In this document: piece after piece, positions 24,895 through 33,082 of the stretch
How the letters are laid out: every line of letters starts with the position of its first letter
How positions within the stretch are numbered: position 1 is the first letter of the stretch
Assembly: GCA_945883285.1 (NCBI GenBank)
Contig: CAMCXH010000010.1
Span: 1 to 35,629, forward strand
Source: Bordetella parapertussis
Lineage (GTDB): Bacteria > Pseudomonadota > Gammaproteobacteria > Burkholderiales > Burkholderiaceae_E
Direction of reading: 5' to 3'
DNA length: 35,629 nucleotides
Translations under genes and position numbers: made by a program
The notes under the pieces: generated by a model
Told to the model about the DNA's origin: nothing
The model's input: the letters and a program-made list of their open reading frames with translations, nothing else
Database searches by the model: none

Positions 24895-25390
24895 TTTGCT
24901 TGCTCCATGTCTATATCTGGCTCAGTGGCCAGAGGTTTTTGAACCGTACTTGAACCGCGGAATGCGTCGTTTGCTCAACTGCCCGAGCCTGGAGTGCCAG
25001 GTTCTCGCGAAGCGCAGCTGGTCGGGCCTATTGATCTTGCCTATTGATCCTGCCGAGGGCGCACCCGGGCTCACCACCAACCGTTCCTGCCGCCCAGCAT
25101 TTTTCAGCTGAAAGCTGCAATCGACCGTTCGGCAGGAAGCCGAGCCGGTCAAGGTAACAAAATGGTAATCGTTGCGCAATGCGCGCGCTCAACCCTGACT
25201 GGGGCGATGCGTCGAGAAGCGTAAAGGGCCTCTCGGCACCCGCAGCTGACAGCCACTTATCCCTCACTTGACCCAACCAGCCTCGTCGATACCCGGGGCG
25301 CATCAGGGCAGTGAGATACTCCCGGACTGGATTGCCCCTGGTTGGCCGGACAACCTGTCCCGATCTGCAGCGGGTGCCGTCAGACCGCGC
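24895..25390. promoter_or_regulatory. 496-base gap between divergent MFS gene and truD
   Basis: No gene is supported here. It holds two direct TTGAACCG copies (24939-24946 and 24950-24957) 11 bases apart, 45-63 bases upstream of the MFS start. It also holds a 13-base tandem repeat of GCCTATTGATCTT/GCCTATTGATCCT (25026-25051). The AT-richer stretch near 25140-25175 may contain promoters, but no clear consensus pair was found. In-frame codons upstream of truD from 25268 are unlikely to be translated. Confidence 0.5.
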
Positions 25391-26410
25391 ATGAACGACA
25401 CGCAATACACCACCTTGCCGAAGTGGCCCAATGCTTATCCGGCCAGCGGCGCCAGCGCCACCCTGAAACGCCTCAACGAGGATTTCATCGTGACCGAACT
25501 GCCGCTGCATCTGCCCTGCGGTGAGGGCGAGCACCTCTGGCTGGACATCGAAAAGAACGGTGCCAACACTGCCTTCGTCGCTCAGCAGCTGGCCGAGGCC
25601 GCCAGGGTGCAGGAAGTGGACGTGGGCTATGCCGGCCTCAAGGACCGCTACGCCATCACCCGTCAGTGGTTCAGCATTTATCTGCCGAAAGGCGAGACGC
25701 CCGATTTGACCCAGCTTGAGCACCCGGAATTCAAGGTACTGAGCCAGAGCCGCCACGTGAAGAAGCTTCGCCCCGGCGATCTGCAGGGCAACCGATTCCG
25801 CATCGTGCTGCGTGATGTGACCGGCGAGCGCGATGCGATTGAGGCCAATCTCAAGGCCATTGCCTCACATGGCGCACCCAACTACTTCGGCGGTCAGCGT
25901 TTCGGCCACGGCGGCGGTAACGTCGAGCAGGGCCGAGCCATGCTGGCGCGCGAAATCCGCGTGCGCAACCCGAAGAAAAAAGGCATCTACCTGTCGGCGG
26001 TGCGCTCCCTCGTCTTCAATGACGTGCTGGCGCTGCGAATTCAGACCGGACTCTGGGGCCAGACCCTGCCCGGTGACGTGATGAACGAGGCGGGCCAGCC
26101 CACCGGACCGCTCTGGGGGCGGGGCCGCGTGACCACCACCGATCAAGCTCAGGCCCTGGAAAACGCAGTGGCTGAACGTCACGCCACCTTGTGTGCGGGC
26201 ATGGAATATGCCGGTCTGGATCAGGAGCGCCGCGCACTGGTGGCGAGCCCGACGGACATGTCGTGGGAATGGCCGCAAGCCAATCAACTGGTGCTCACTC
26301 TCTCTTTGCCCGCCGGGACTTACGCCACGACCGTTCTGAACGAAATTCTTCGCACCACAGAGCCTGACCGGTACTCAGACAACGAGTCTGCGGCGGCCGG
26401 GCCGGAATAA
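25391..26410 (+). CDS. truD: tRNA pseudouridine(13) synthase TruD
   Basis: A 339-residue TruD-family enzyme that makes pseudouridine at position 13 of tRNA-Glu. The catalytic aspartate is Asp85 in 'YAGLKDRYAITRQWFS', the family hallmark. 'NYFGGQRFGHGG' and the C-terminal 'VLTLSLPAGTYATTVLNEIL' are also conserved blocks. The ATG at 25391 gives a normal length and an N-terminus that aligns with the family; an in-frame TTG at 25268 would add 41 residues of no recognisable similarity. It is alone in its transcription unit, facing the DM13 gene. Confidence 0.95.
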   Translation: MNDTQYTTLPKWPNAYPASGASATLKRLNEDFIVTELPLHLPCGEGEHLWLDIEKNGANTAFVAQQLAEAARVQEVDVGYAGLKDRYAITRQWFSIYLPKGETPDLTQLEHPEFKVLSQSRHVKKLRPGDLQGNRFRIVLRDVTGERDAIEANLKAIASHGAPNYFGGQRFGHGGGNVEQGRAMLAREIRVRNPKKKGIYLSAVRSLVFNDVLALRIQTGLWGQTLPGDVMNEAGQPTGPLWGRGRVTTTDQAQALENAVAERHATLCAGMEYAGLDQERRALVASPTDMSWEWPQANQLVLTLSLPAGTYATTVLNEILRTTEPDRYSDNESAAAGPE

Positions 26411-26428
26411 AACGTCGCTCAGGCGACG
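26409..26428 (-). terminator. Rho-independent terminator of the DM13 gene
   Basis: On the minus strand the hairpin CGTCGC-CTGA-GCGACG (26413-26428) is followed by TTTT (26409-26412) then ATT. It overlaps the truD stop codon. A second perfect hairpin, GTTGCAC-GTGCG-GTGCAAC, lies at 26437-26455, nearer to the DM13 stop. Confidence 0.6.
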
Positions 26429-26478
26429 AAAACGCTGTTGCACGTGCGGTGCAACGAGGGGTCAGGCGGCACCGAGCG

Positions 26479-26955
26479 CTACCGGTACTTTGCGGCCGTG
26501 ATGAACTGGGCAAAGGTCTCGCACCAGACCACCACCGCTGTGTACCTGGCAGGCTCGATGCCAGCAGGAATGGGCACCACAAAGTTTTCAAAGGTCTTGA
26601 CGTCGCCGACACGCGCCATGCGGCTCTTGAGACGATTGAAGTCTGCCTCGGTCTCGACGAACTCGGGCGAGAGGTAGAGCTTGTAGTCCGGGCCCGGGGC
26701 AAGCCTCCCGGCCAGCGAGATTGCCTGCGGGGCAATCGACACGACGCCTTCACCCCAATGCAATGCATCACTGTCTTTCAAGTCTCGCTTGAACGTCCCT
26801 GTGAACAGAACCTCAGATGTTGCTGCCTTCAGTTCCTCAGCGGAAGGAACGGGAGGCGCGATCAGGATGGGCAGCGCATAAATGCCTGCCGCAAAGCCTG
26901 TTGCAGCGAAAGCACTGTGGGAGGCGACCAGCAGCAGGGTTCTTCGTTTACTCAT
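26479..26955 (-). CDS. DM13 domain-containing protein, membrane-anchored or exported
   Basis: A 158-residue protein with an N-terminal hydrophobic segment (about residues 6-34) that is either a signal or an anchor. The rest matches the DM13 domain: 'LFTGTFKRDLKDSDALHWGEG', 'LYLSPEF' and the C-terminal 'YTAVVVWCETFAQFITAAKY' with the conserved single cysteine. DM13 domains have been proposed to act in redox or electron-transfer reactions, but function is not settled. It converges on truD and is followed by a good terminator. It is monocistronic. Confidence 0.88.
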   Translation of the reverse strand: MSKRRTLLLVASHSAFAATGFAAGIYALPILIAPPVPSAEELKAATSEVLFTGTFKRDLKDSDALHWGEGVVSIAPQAISLAGRLAPGPDYKLYLSPEFVETEADFNRLKSRMARVGDVKTFENFVVPIPAGIEPARYTAVVVWCETFAQFITAAKYR

Positions 26956-27164
26956 TGGCGGGAGAGGGAGGAAAGTTGGTCAGCTTGCCAGCCACCTGAC
27001 CCTGGCGCAATGCTGACGATTGAGCAACTGGATCCACTGGAAAAACAGCGCTACCGGCACGCGATCCTTCAGCGACATACCCTGCTGTGAGCGTGTTGTC
27101 CCCAAGCGGTCGGTCACACCTGTCCCCGGCACAGCCTCCATAGACGACCACCACAAACACTGCG

Positions 27165-27722
27165 ATGCAAGTTACCCCACTCCCTGATGCCGAACCCGTT
27201 CACGAAGCGCTTGCACTCGCGCCAGAGCCTGAGCCGCAGCGTCTGTATCCGCACATGCCCATCGACGTGCGCAGTGTGTCGCTGGCGGCCATCGCGCTGA
27301 TGCTCAGCATCTTCATGCTGCACTGGGCCAGCGCGGTCTTCATTCCTCTGCTGCTGGGCGTGATGGCGAGTTATGCGCTGTCGCCCGCGGTGCAGAGAAT
27401 GCAGCGCTGGCGCATTCCGCGCGCGATCGGGGCGGCAGTGCTGCTGACTGCGATCGTATGCGGCTTTGGATCGATGCTGTATTCGCTGAGCGACGATGCC
27501 ACGGCGCTGGTCGACTCGCTGCCCGACGCGGCGCACAAACTGCGCGAGGCCGATCGAGCGGCCGCACTTCAACATCAAGGACTATCTTTGGGCCAGCACG
27601 CTCGGTCTGGTGGGTCTGGTGGGTCTGGCGGGACAGGCGATGGGGTGCTCTTCATCACGTTCTTCCTCCTGGCGTCGGGCGACAGCTTTCGCCGGGAGCT
27701 GCCACTCGACATCATTCGATGA
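27165..27722 (+). pseudogene. Degraded AI-2E (PerM-like) transporter
   Basis: The first ~130 codons encode a normal N-terminus with three membrane spans ('IALMLSIFMLHWASAVFIPL' onward) up to 'AHKLREADRAA'. The coiled-coil part that usually follows is missing. The next family block, 'FNIKDYLWASTLGLVGLVGL', is in a different frame (about 27570-27640). The block after it, 'VLFITFFLLASGDSFRRELP', returns to the first frame, as if one G were lost from the run near 27640. The rest of the protein (several hundred residues) is absent. At least one internal deletion, frameshifts and a 3' truncation make a working transporter unlikely. Confidence 0.8.
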
Positions 27723-27864
27723 ACGATCGCAGCCTATGCAGGCGTAAAGTAGGCCGTATCGGTCATGGCGGCCACGCTCAACCACTGCGAAGCCTGAATG
27801 GCAGGCTGATCCAGCAAGGCAAGCCATTGACGCCAGCCATTCCAATCCACCCAGAACCGCCAAT

Positions 27865-28023
27865 ATGACCGTGACCTGCTCTATCCGTTACCAGATCGAT
27901 CCCTTTCAGCGCGTGGCCTTCAAGGGGTTCACCGAGGCACGGCGCCGAATCATTCAGCGTTGCGCCGGTCATCTGGAGACTGTCGGCTCGACTGTCGATC
28001 TGTCGCCACAGGTGACGCCATGA
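27865..28023 (+). pseudogene. Truncated NIPSNAP-family gene
   Basis: A 52-codon frame begins '[19 protein letters not shown]' and reaches 'IIQRCAGHL', which matches the first ~40 residues of bacterial NIPSNAP proteins (usual length about 100 or more). After that the sequence is unrelated and stops. The stop overlaps the ATG of the next gene (ATGA), so the remnant may still be translated and couple translation of its neighbour. Confidence 0.6.
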
Positions 28024-28364
28024 TCGCGGTGATCTTTGAGGTCGAACCTCAGCCGGGTGCAGCCGCCCGTTACTTCGAGCTCGCAGCCGCCATGAAAGCC
28101 GAATTGATGTCCATTGACGGATTCATCTCGGTCGAACGATTCGAGAGCCTTGCCAATCCCGGGAGATTCTTGTCCTTGAGTTTCTGGCGCGACGAAGCCT
28201 CGGTGCGCGCATGGCGTTGTCATGGCATGCACCGCCAGGCTCAGCAGGAAGGCCGCAGCGACGTGCTCGCTGGCTACCGGCTGCGTGTTGCCAACGTGGT
28301 GCGCGACTATGGGCTGCATGAACGCGACGAGGCACCCCCAGATTCGCGAGGCGCGCTGATCTGA
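28020..28364 (+). CDS. Antibiotic biosynthesis monooxygenase (ABM)-like protein
   Basis: A 114-residue protein with the ABM/dimeric alpha-beta-barrel pattern: a first strand '[20 protein letters not shown]', then '[34 protein letters not shown]' in the usual order, and a late helix with 'HRQAQQEGR'. Such proteins range from quinone-forming monooxygenases to haem-degrading enzymes and stress proteins; the substrate is unknown. The ATG overlaps the stop of the NIPSNAP remnant by four bases. It is the only intact-looking gene in a stretch of decayed ones. Confidence 0.8.
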   Translation: MIAVIFEVEPQPGAAARYFELAAAMKAELMSIDGFISVERFESLANPGRFLSLSFWRDEASVRAWRCHGMHRQAQQEGRSDVLAGYRLRVANVVRDYGLHERDEAPPDSRGALI

Positions 28365-28390
28365 CACCGTGAGCCCCCCATGAACCCCGG

Positions 28391-28496
28391 CTGGCCAGCG
28401 CCAGCGAGTTGGCGAAGGCTGCATCAATCACGCCAGCGACGGCCAGCGGCCTCGAACTCACACACTCGGGTCGGGCGTGGCTCCAGGGGATGGCCG
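28391..28496 (+). pseudogene. Possible remnant of an ArsR-type regulator
   Basis: In one frame the bases read 'LASASELAKAASITPATASG', like the start of an ArsR winged-helix, followed at once by 'LELTHSGRAWLQGMAG', like the C-terminal part of such regulators. The middle of the domain is missing and no proper start exists. The match is by eye and short, so this is a weak call. It runs into the 3' end of the TlpA-like gene on the other strand. Confidence 0.3.
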
Positions 28497-28497
28497 G

Positions 28498-29070
28498 TCA
28501 GCCGCCCGGCAGCAAAGCCTCGATCTCGACGCGCAGACTCGCGAAATCGAGCCGCCCAAGCCGGCGCTGCCTGATTCGCCCATCACGCCCGGCCAGCCAG
28601 GTGAGCGGCGTGGCCTCGACACCGCCCCATGCCGCCACCGTCTGACCCATCGGGTCGAGCGCCACCGGAAACGGCAGTCGACGACTGGCCGCAAAGTGCA
28701 GGACACGGTCGGGGCGGTCGTAGGGCATGGCCACCGCCAGCAGCTCCAGGCCACGGGGCTGATAGTCGTTATGCAGACGAACCAGCTCGGGCATTTCGGC
28801 GACGCACACCGCGCAGGTAGTCGCCCAGAAATTGACCAGCACAACCCGGTCGCGAAGCTCGGCGGCGCCGATCCGACGGCCATCGATCAGGGTGTAGGTG
28901 AGATCCGGAAGGCGCGAGGGCCCGCCCGAAAAGCGACTGAACTGGCCATCCGAGAACCGATGCCAGGCCCAGGCTGCCATGCCGGTCGCAGCCAGTCCGA
29001 GCGCGGCCCAGGCCAGGCGGCGGCGCGGCGACTGAAAGGTTGGGGAGTGCTTGTCGGGAGGGGTCGACAT
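28498..29070 (-). CDS. TlpA/ResA-like thioredoxin-fold protein
   Basis: A 190-residue membrane-anchored periplasmic thioredoxin-like protein. An N-terminal span at about residues 17-36 follows a basic segment. The active site is 'NFWATTCAVCVAEMPEL' with C86 and C89 (CAVC in place of the commoner CxPC). 'LPDLTYTLIDGRRI' is the usual AhpC/TSA-Redoxin lead-in. A role in disulfide reduction, for example in cytochrome c maturation, is typical; the missing proline in the CxxC may alter redox potential. The ATG at 29070 is chosen because upstream in-frame codons lie in the M48 gene and make no sense. Confidence 0.9.
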   Translation of the reverse strand: MSTPPDKHSPTFQSPRRRLAWAALGLAATGMAAWAWHRFSDGQFSRFSGGPSRLPDLTYTLIDGRRIGAAELRDRVVLVNFWATTCAVCVAEMPELVRLHNDYQPRGLELLAVAMPYDRPDRVLHFAASRRLPFPVALDPMGQTVAAWGGVEATPLTWLAGRDGRIRQRRLGRLDFASLRVEIEALLPGG

Positions 29071-29110
29071 ACTGGCCGCAGAAACGCCGAAGAAACAATC
29101 GGCCCTCAGT

Positions 29111-31123
29111 CTAACCGCGCTGATCAACAGGTGAAGCGAGCGTCGACGTGATATTCGAAGTGAACACATACTCTCTTGACGACCCCTGATCCAGCGGGGA
29201 GGCAGGGCGCTGTCGCTCGGGTAACTGCGGTAGCGGGCAGTCGATGACCACGCACAGCACACGAAGAAAATCGCGCGGCTCGATCCCGGCGTCAGCTGGC
29301 AGCGTTTCGACCAGATGGCGCACCAACAGTGGCTTGGCCAGCGGCGGCAGCAGCGACACCTGCGCGACCGCACGCTCAAGTGCATCCAGCGTCAGGGCGC
29401 CGGACGAGCCGCCGATCGAGGCCAGCCCCAGCGCCCGGATCGATGCATTGGCAGCCCGATCGGCTCGCGCCTCGTTCAGATCGACACTGGCCGCCAGCAG
29501 CCCGAAGAGCACCCGGATACTGCGGGCGGCGATCGGCTCGAGCATCACCGAGCGGCCCATCTGCCTGGTGCGCGGCATCAGCCGCACGCGCAGCAAGGTG
29601 AAGTAGATCCACTCGCGCAGCGTGAGGCGTCCGTCGGCGACCACCACCGCCCGGGCAGTCTCCAGCAGGCTCTGGCGGGCCGAGGGCGACATCATGCGCA
29701 GCCGCGCCACGGCCAGCTCCAGCAGCGGCCACTGCAGCGGCCGCAGGCAGGTCATGGGCAACTCCAGCAGCGCCTGGCGCAGTTGGGCATGTCGGGCCGC
29801 CGCGCTCGACCATCCATCGCCCCAGCGGGGCTCGGGCGCCTCCTGCCCGGGCACCTGCAGCATCGCGATGACCAGAGCGGCCGCACTGGTTGGCTCCCGG
29901 GTCGCCTGCACCAGCCGCATGGTGGCGGTCGGCGGCGGCTGATCGAAGTGCTCGCCGATATCGGCGTGTCCGGCAATCCAGGCCATCCCGGTGGTTTCGA
30001 AGTCGAGCACCGGCAGCGCCGGTTCGCGACGATCGGGCTCGGGCAGCACCTCCGATGGGATCGCGTCGCGATGGCGCCCGTAGATTCGCCGCACACGTTC
30101 ACGAAGCGGTGGATGGGTGGCAAACCACTGAGCCGAGGGCGCGATGCCAACCAGCATCAGATGGCTGAGGCTGCGCAGATAGGGATGACGGCCCAAAGCA
30201 TCGCGGCGGATCGTGCTTCGTGCGAGCACCGGCGCCGCAGTCGCCTCTGCCTGGCTGGGATGACCGTCTTTCGCCTCATCAGGCAAACCCCGTCCGAATC
30301 CGGCGATCTTGCGCAGCGCGCCGCCCAGACCGTCCCGGCTGCGCGTGAACTCGATCGCCTGCGCATCGGCAAAAAACTCGCGCTGGCGGCCCACACCCGC
30401 CTCGATCGCCCTGGCTGCGAGCACCCCGAGGGCACCAACGCCTGCCAGCACGACGCCCACCAGCGCCATCGGCACGGCGAGCAGTCCGTCGAGGCCGGCT
30501 TGCGCTGCGCCACGTCGCGCCCGCGCAAGCAGCGAATACCCCATCTGCGCCACCAGATTCAGCCCGTAATTGAGCCCGACCAAGCGGGTATTGAGCCGTA
30601 CATCGCCGTTGACGATATGCGAGACCTCATGGGCCATCACGCCCTGCAGCTCATCGCGGGTCAGTCGCTCGAGCGCGCCACGGCTGGCGACCACCACGGC
30701 GCGATTGCGATCGAGCCCGGCGGTCAGGGCATTGATCGACGGCTCGTCTTCGAGCACGAAGGCGCGCGGCACACCGATCCGGGCGGCGATCGCGAGCTCT
30801 TCGAGCAGATTCTGCAGACGACGATGCAGGGGATCGTTGACCGGATCGACCGGCACAGCACCCAGACGCCTAGCAATCAGTGCGCCGTCATCACGCAGCC
30901 GCGCGGTCTCGATCCAGGCGCCGCCCACGATCAGACCGGTCACGACCAGCGTGTTGGTGAGAAAAAACCCTCTCGGATAGGGTGCCGTCCCGAAGAGCAA
31001 CTGCCAGATCAGCGCTGCGGCGGCATTCACACCGAAGACCACCGCCAGACTCGCCAGCGCATGCAGCCAGATCAGCCGATGAGCCGTGCGATCGGCCTGC
31101 GCCTGATGTCGCGCGAAGTTCAT
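29111..31123 (-). CDS. M48-family membrane metalloprotease
   Basis: A 670-residue zinc protease of the HtpX/Ste24 class. Zinc ligands are in HEVSH (His165, Glu166, His169), with Glu249 in 'REFFADAQA' as the third ligand. Membrane spans lie near the N-terminus (about 19-75) and at about 195-225. The typical 'EPSINALTAG' segment precedes the active site. A long C-terminal region (about 350-670) beyond the protease domain is helical and not recognised. It lies 64 bases downstream of lemA on the same strand, a common pairing. Confidence 0.92.
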   Translation of the reverse strand: MNFARHQAQADRTAHRLIWLHALASLAVVFGVNAAAALIWQLLFGTAPYPRGFFLTNTLVVTGLIVGGAWIETARLRDDGALIARRLGAVPVDPVNDPLHRRLQNLLEELAIAARIGVPRAFVLEDEPSINALTAGLDRNRAVVVASRGALERLTRDELQGVMAHEVSHIVNGDVRLNTRLVGLNYGLNLVAQMGYSLLARARRGAAQAGLDGLLAVPMALVGVVLAGVGALGVLAARAIEAGVGRQREFFADAQAIEFTRSRDGLGGALRKIAGFGRGLPDEAKDGHPSQAEATAAPVLARSTIRRDALGRHPYLRSLSHLMLVGIAPSAQWFATHPPLRERVRRIYGRHRDAIPSEVLPEPDRREPALPVLDFETTGMAWIAGHADIGEHFDQPPPTATMRLVQATREPTSAAALVIAMLQVPGQEAPEPRWGDGWSSAAARHAQLRQALLELPMTCLRPLQWPLLELAVARLRMMSPSARQSLLETARAVVVADGRLTLREWIYFTLLRVRLMPRTRQMGRSVMLEPIAARSIRVLFGLLAASVDLNEARADRAANASIRALGLASIGGSSGALTLDALERAVAQVSLLPPLAKPLLVRHLVETLPADAGIEPRDFLRVLCVVIDCPLPQLPERQRPASPLDQGSSREYVFTSNITSTLASPVDQRG

Positions 31124-31187
31124 GAGCGAGCGACCCTCTTCGAGTCAGCTGATCGAAAACGCCCCGACTGCCCCGGACAGACTCGCA

Positions 31188-31793
31188 CTAGAGCGTGACC
31201 GCCACCGGCTGACGCTCGGCATGACTGCGAGTGGCCTGCAGCAGGCGCGCAGGTCGGAAACCAAAAGCGATGGACACCATGTTTACCGGAAACCGTTCAA
31301 TCGCGGTGTTGTAGTCGGTCACTGCATCGTTGAACGACTGGCGTGCAAAGCCGATGCGGTTTTCGGTGGAGGTGAGTTCTTCGGTCAGATGGGCCAGCGT
31401 GGCGTCGGCTTTCAGATCGGGATGCGCCTCGACCAATCCGAACATCCTTGTGACCGCCGTCGTAAGCGTCTGCTCGGCGACATCAAGGCGCCCCATCGCG
31501 TGCGCGTCCGAGGGCTGAATCGCGGCCAGCGCGCGGGCGGCGGTGGCGCCCTGTCTGGCGGCAACGACCGACTCCAGCGTCTCGCGTTCGTGCTTCAGAT
31601 AGGCACGGGCCACCTCGACCAGGCCCGGCACCAGGTCGTGACGACGTTTCAGTTGAACGTCGATCTGGGAGAAGGCATTGCGAAACGCATTGCGCATGCC
31701 AACCAGATGGTTATAGGCCAGCATCGCCGCAATGAAGGGCAAAGCACAGATGAGAAGAAAGACCAGCAGACCGGCCGACATGTGGGGCTCCAT
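31188..31793 (-). CDS. lemA: LemA family protein
   Basis: A 201-residue LemA protein: one N-terminal membrane span ('LLVFLLICALPFIAAMLAY'), then 'YNHLVGMRNAFRNAFSQIDV' and 'LKRRHDLVPGLVEVARAYLK', the family signature, then long helices ending in 'YNTAIERFPVNMVSIAFGF'. It is anchored in the inner membrane with the helical bundle outside. Function is unknown, but LemA genes often accompany membrane proteases, as here. Start may be ATG 31793 or ATG 31781. Confidence 0.95.
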   Translation of the reverse strand: MEPHMSAGLLVFLLICALPFIAAMLAYNHLVGMRNAFRNAFSQIDVQLKRRHDLVPGLVEVARAYLKHERETLESVVAARQGATAARALAAIQPSDAHAMGRLDVAEQTLTTAVTRMFGLVEAHPDLKADATLAHLTEELTSTENRIGFARQSFNDAVTDYNTAIERFPVNMVSIAFGFRPARLLQATRSHAERQPVAVTL

Positions 31794-31983
31794 GGGCGCC
31801 TGAGTGCGCTCCGCGAAGCAAGACTAGCGACTGGCGCGCAACGCGCCGTGATTGGCCGATTGACGGTCGCCGATATCCGAAGCGAGGCACCGCGGTCGTG
31901 CGAACCTGCCAAATCAATCACATTTTTTGCCCGCCGCGCGACGACAAGGGCAGCCGTCGCGGTCGACACTCGCCCGGTCGATT

Positions 31984-32643
31984 TCAGCGATGTGTCGGCC
32001 CGGTGGGTGCGGGCTTCGGATTATTCCTTTCAGCGATCGCCGCAAGTTCTTCGTCGGTGATGAACTCGAAAAGGGTCACGACACGCCGCACCCCTGAGAC
32101 CCGGCTGGCAGCGGTGGCATAGGCCGGCGCCTCGCGTGCGGTCAGCAGACCCATCAGATAGACAACCCCATTGGTGGTCGTCACTTTGACAGCCGACGAA
32201 TCGAGCGCCTTTTGCTCAATGAAGGCGGCCTTGACGCGGGTGGTGAGCGATGCATCGTTGGCGGTGGTCGACAACTCGACTCGCGGCGCAACCTGGAGCT
32301 CGTTGAAGACCCCGGTCACACCAGGCACCTGGCGCATCACCCGCTCGGCGTCGGTCTTGTCGGTTTCGCTCGGCACTTGTCCGGTCAGCAGAACGCGACG
32401 ATTGAAGCTGGTGACACTGACGCCGGGCGCACCCTTGATCGCCATCGGCAGCCGGTTGGCGCCGCGCAGCTCGATCTCGGTGTCATCGGCCTGCGTCTTG
32501 ACCGAACGCCGGTCGAGGGCGCTCAGTGCGGCCACACCGACGCCAGCAGCAAAAATCGGCAGACAGCCTGTCGTGGCGATCGCCGAGGCCAACAATGCCG
32601 ACGCCAGCAAGGCGCGCGATGCAATCCGACGAACATGGGTCAT
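31984..32643 (-). CDS. Outer-membrane lipoprotein with two BON domains (DolP/YraP-like)
   Basis: A 219-residue lipoprotein with a signal peptide and lipobox ending 'ATTGC' (Cys27). Two BON domains follow: the first around 'PGVSVTSFNRRVLLTGQVP', the second around 'SAVKVTTTNGVVYLMGLLT'. E. coli DolP (YraP) has this architecture, binds anionic phospholipids and supports outer-membrane integrity. The neighbourhood (yraN, lpoA, rsmI) is the same as in E. coli, which supports orthology. The C-terminal tail is Pro/Asn-rich. A 190-base gap separates it from lemA downstream. Confidence 0.92.
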   Translation of the reverse strand: MTHVRRIASRALLASALLASAIATTGCLPIFAAGVGVAALSALDRRSVKTQADDTEIELRGANRLPMAIKGAPGVSVTSFNRRVLLTGQVPSETDKTDAERVMRQVPGVTGVFNELQVAPRVELSTTANDASLTTRVKAAFIEQKALDSSAVKVTTTNGVVYLMGLLTAREAPAYATAASRVSGVRRVVTLFEFITDEELAAIAERNNPKPAPTGPTHR

Positions 32644-32712
32644 GGCAACTCCTGAGCAGGGCCACCCGAGCGGCGGCCCCTCGCGGCGAAGTATATCGGC
32701 GCGACCGCTTGC

Positions 32713-33072
32713 TCAGCCGAGCGTAAAGGCAGACCGGATCCAGCGCGGCTCGCCAGCCTCGAAAGCAAGGACATCGAAGCGGCACGCCGGCCAGGCGCGC
32801 TGACCGAACCGCTTCAGAAGATAGAGCTGGGCTGCCATGACAAGCCGCTGCTGCTTGCGCCAGCCGACGCTGGCCGCAGCGCCGCCAAAACGCGCTGATG
32901 CCCTGGCGCGCACTTCAACGAAGACCCACTCGGCCCCCTCTCGCATGACCAGATCGATCTCGCCGCCCCGAAAACGCACATTGCGCTCGATCGGCTGAAG
33001 GCCCCGTTCACCGAGATAGGCCTCGGCACGCGCCTCGGCGTCAAAGCCTGCCCGCTGGCGCGGGGCGACCAC
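32713..33072 (-). CDS. yraN: YraN family (UPF0102) nuclease-like protein
   Basis: A 119-residue protein starting with GTG, ten bases after the lpoA stop. The PD-(D/E)xK nuclease-like core is seen as '[11 protein letters not shown]' followed by 'WVFVEVRAR', where the usual lysine position is Arg, as in many family members. 'FDVLAFEAG' completes the fold. DNA-related roles are suspected for the family but not established. It is cotranscribed with lpoA. Confidence 0.94.
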   Translation of the reverse strand: MVAPRQRAGFDAEARAEAYLGERGLQPIERNVRFRGGEIDLVMREGAEWVFVEVRARASARFGGAAASVGWRKQQRLVMAAQLYLLKRFGQRAWPACRFDVLAFEAGEPRWIRSAFTLG

Positions 33073-33082
33073 GCGAGCTGCC

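Noticed and set aside
22747-25390. Search for transposase, integrase, tRNA or long terminal repeats at the edges of the accessory block
   Set aside because: None seen by eye, so no mobile element is called.
27010-27090. A 26-codon frame beginning MLTIEQLDPLEK
   Set aside because: Too short and without ribosome-binding site or known match; could be a scrap of a lost gene but not supportable.
29315-31198. A 627-codon plus-strand frame antisense to the M48 protease
   Set aside because: No motif and a composition typical of shadows of high-GC genes; the minus frame carries HEVSH and membrane spans.
31833-31847. Hairpin GGCGCG-CAA-CGCGCC between the BON and lemA genes
   Set aside because: Perfect stem but no T-run on either strand, and short GC hairpins are common at this base composition.
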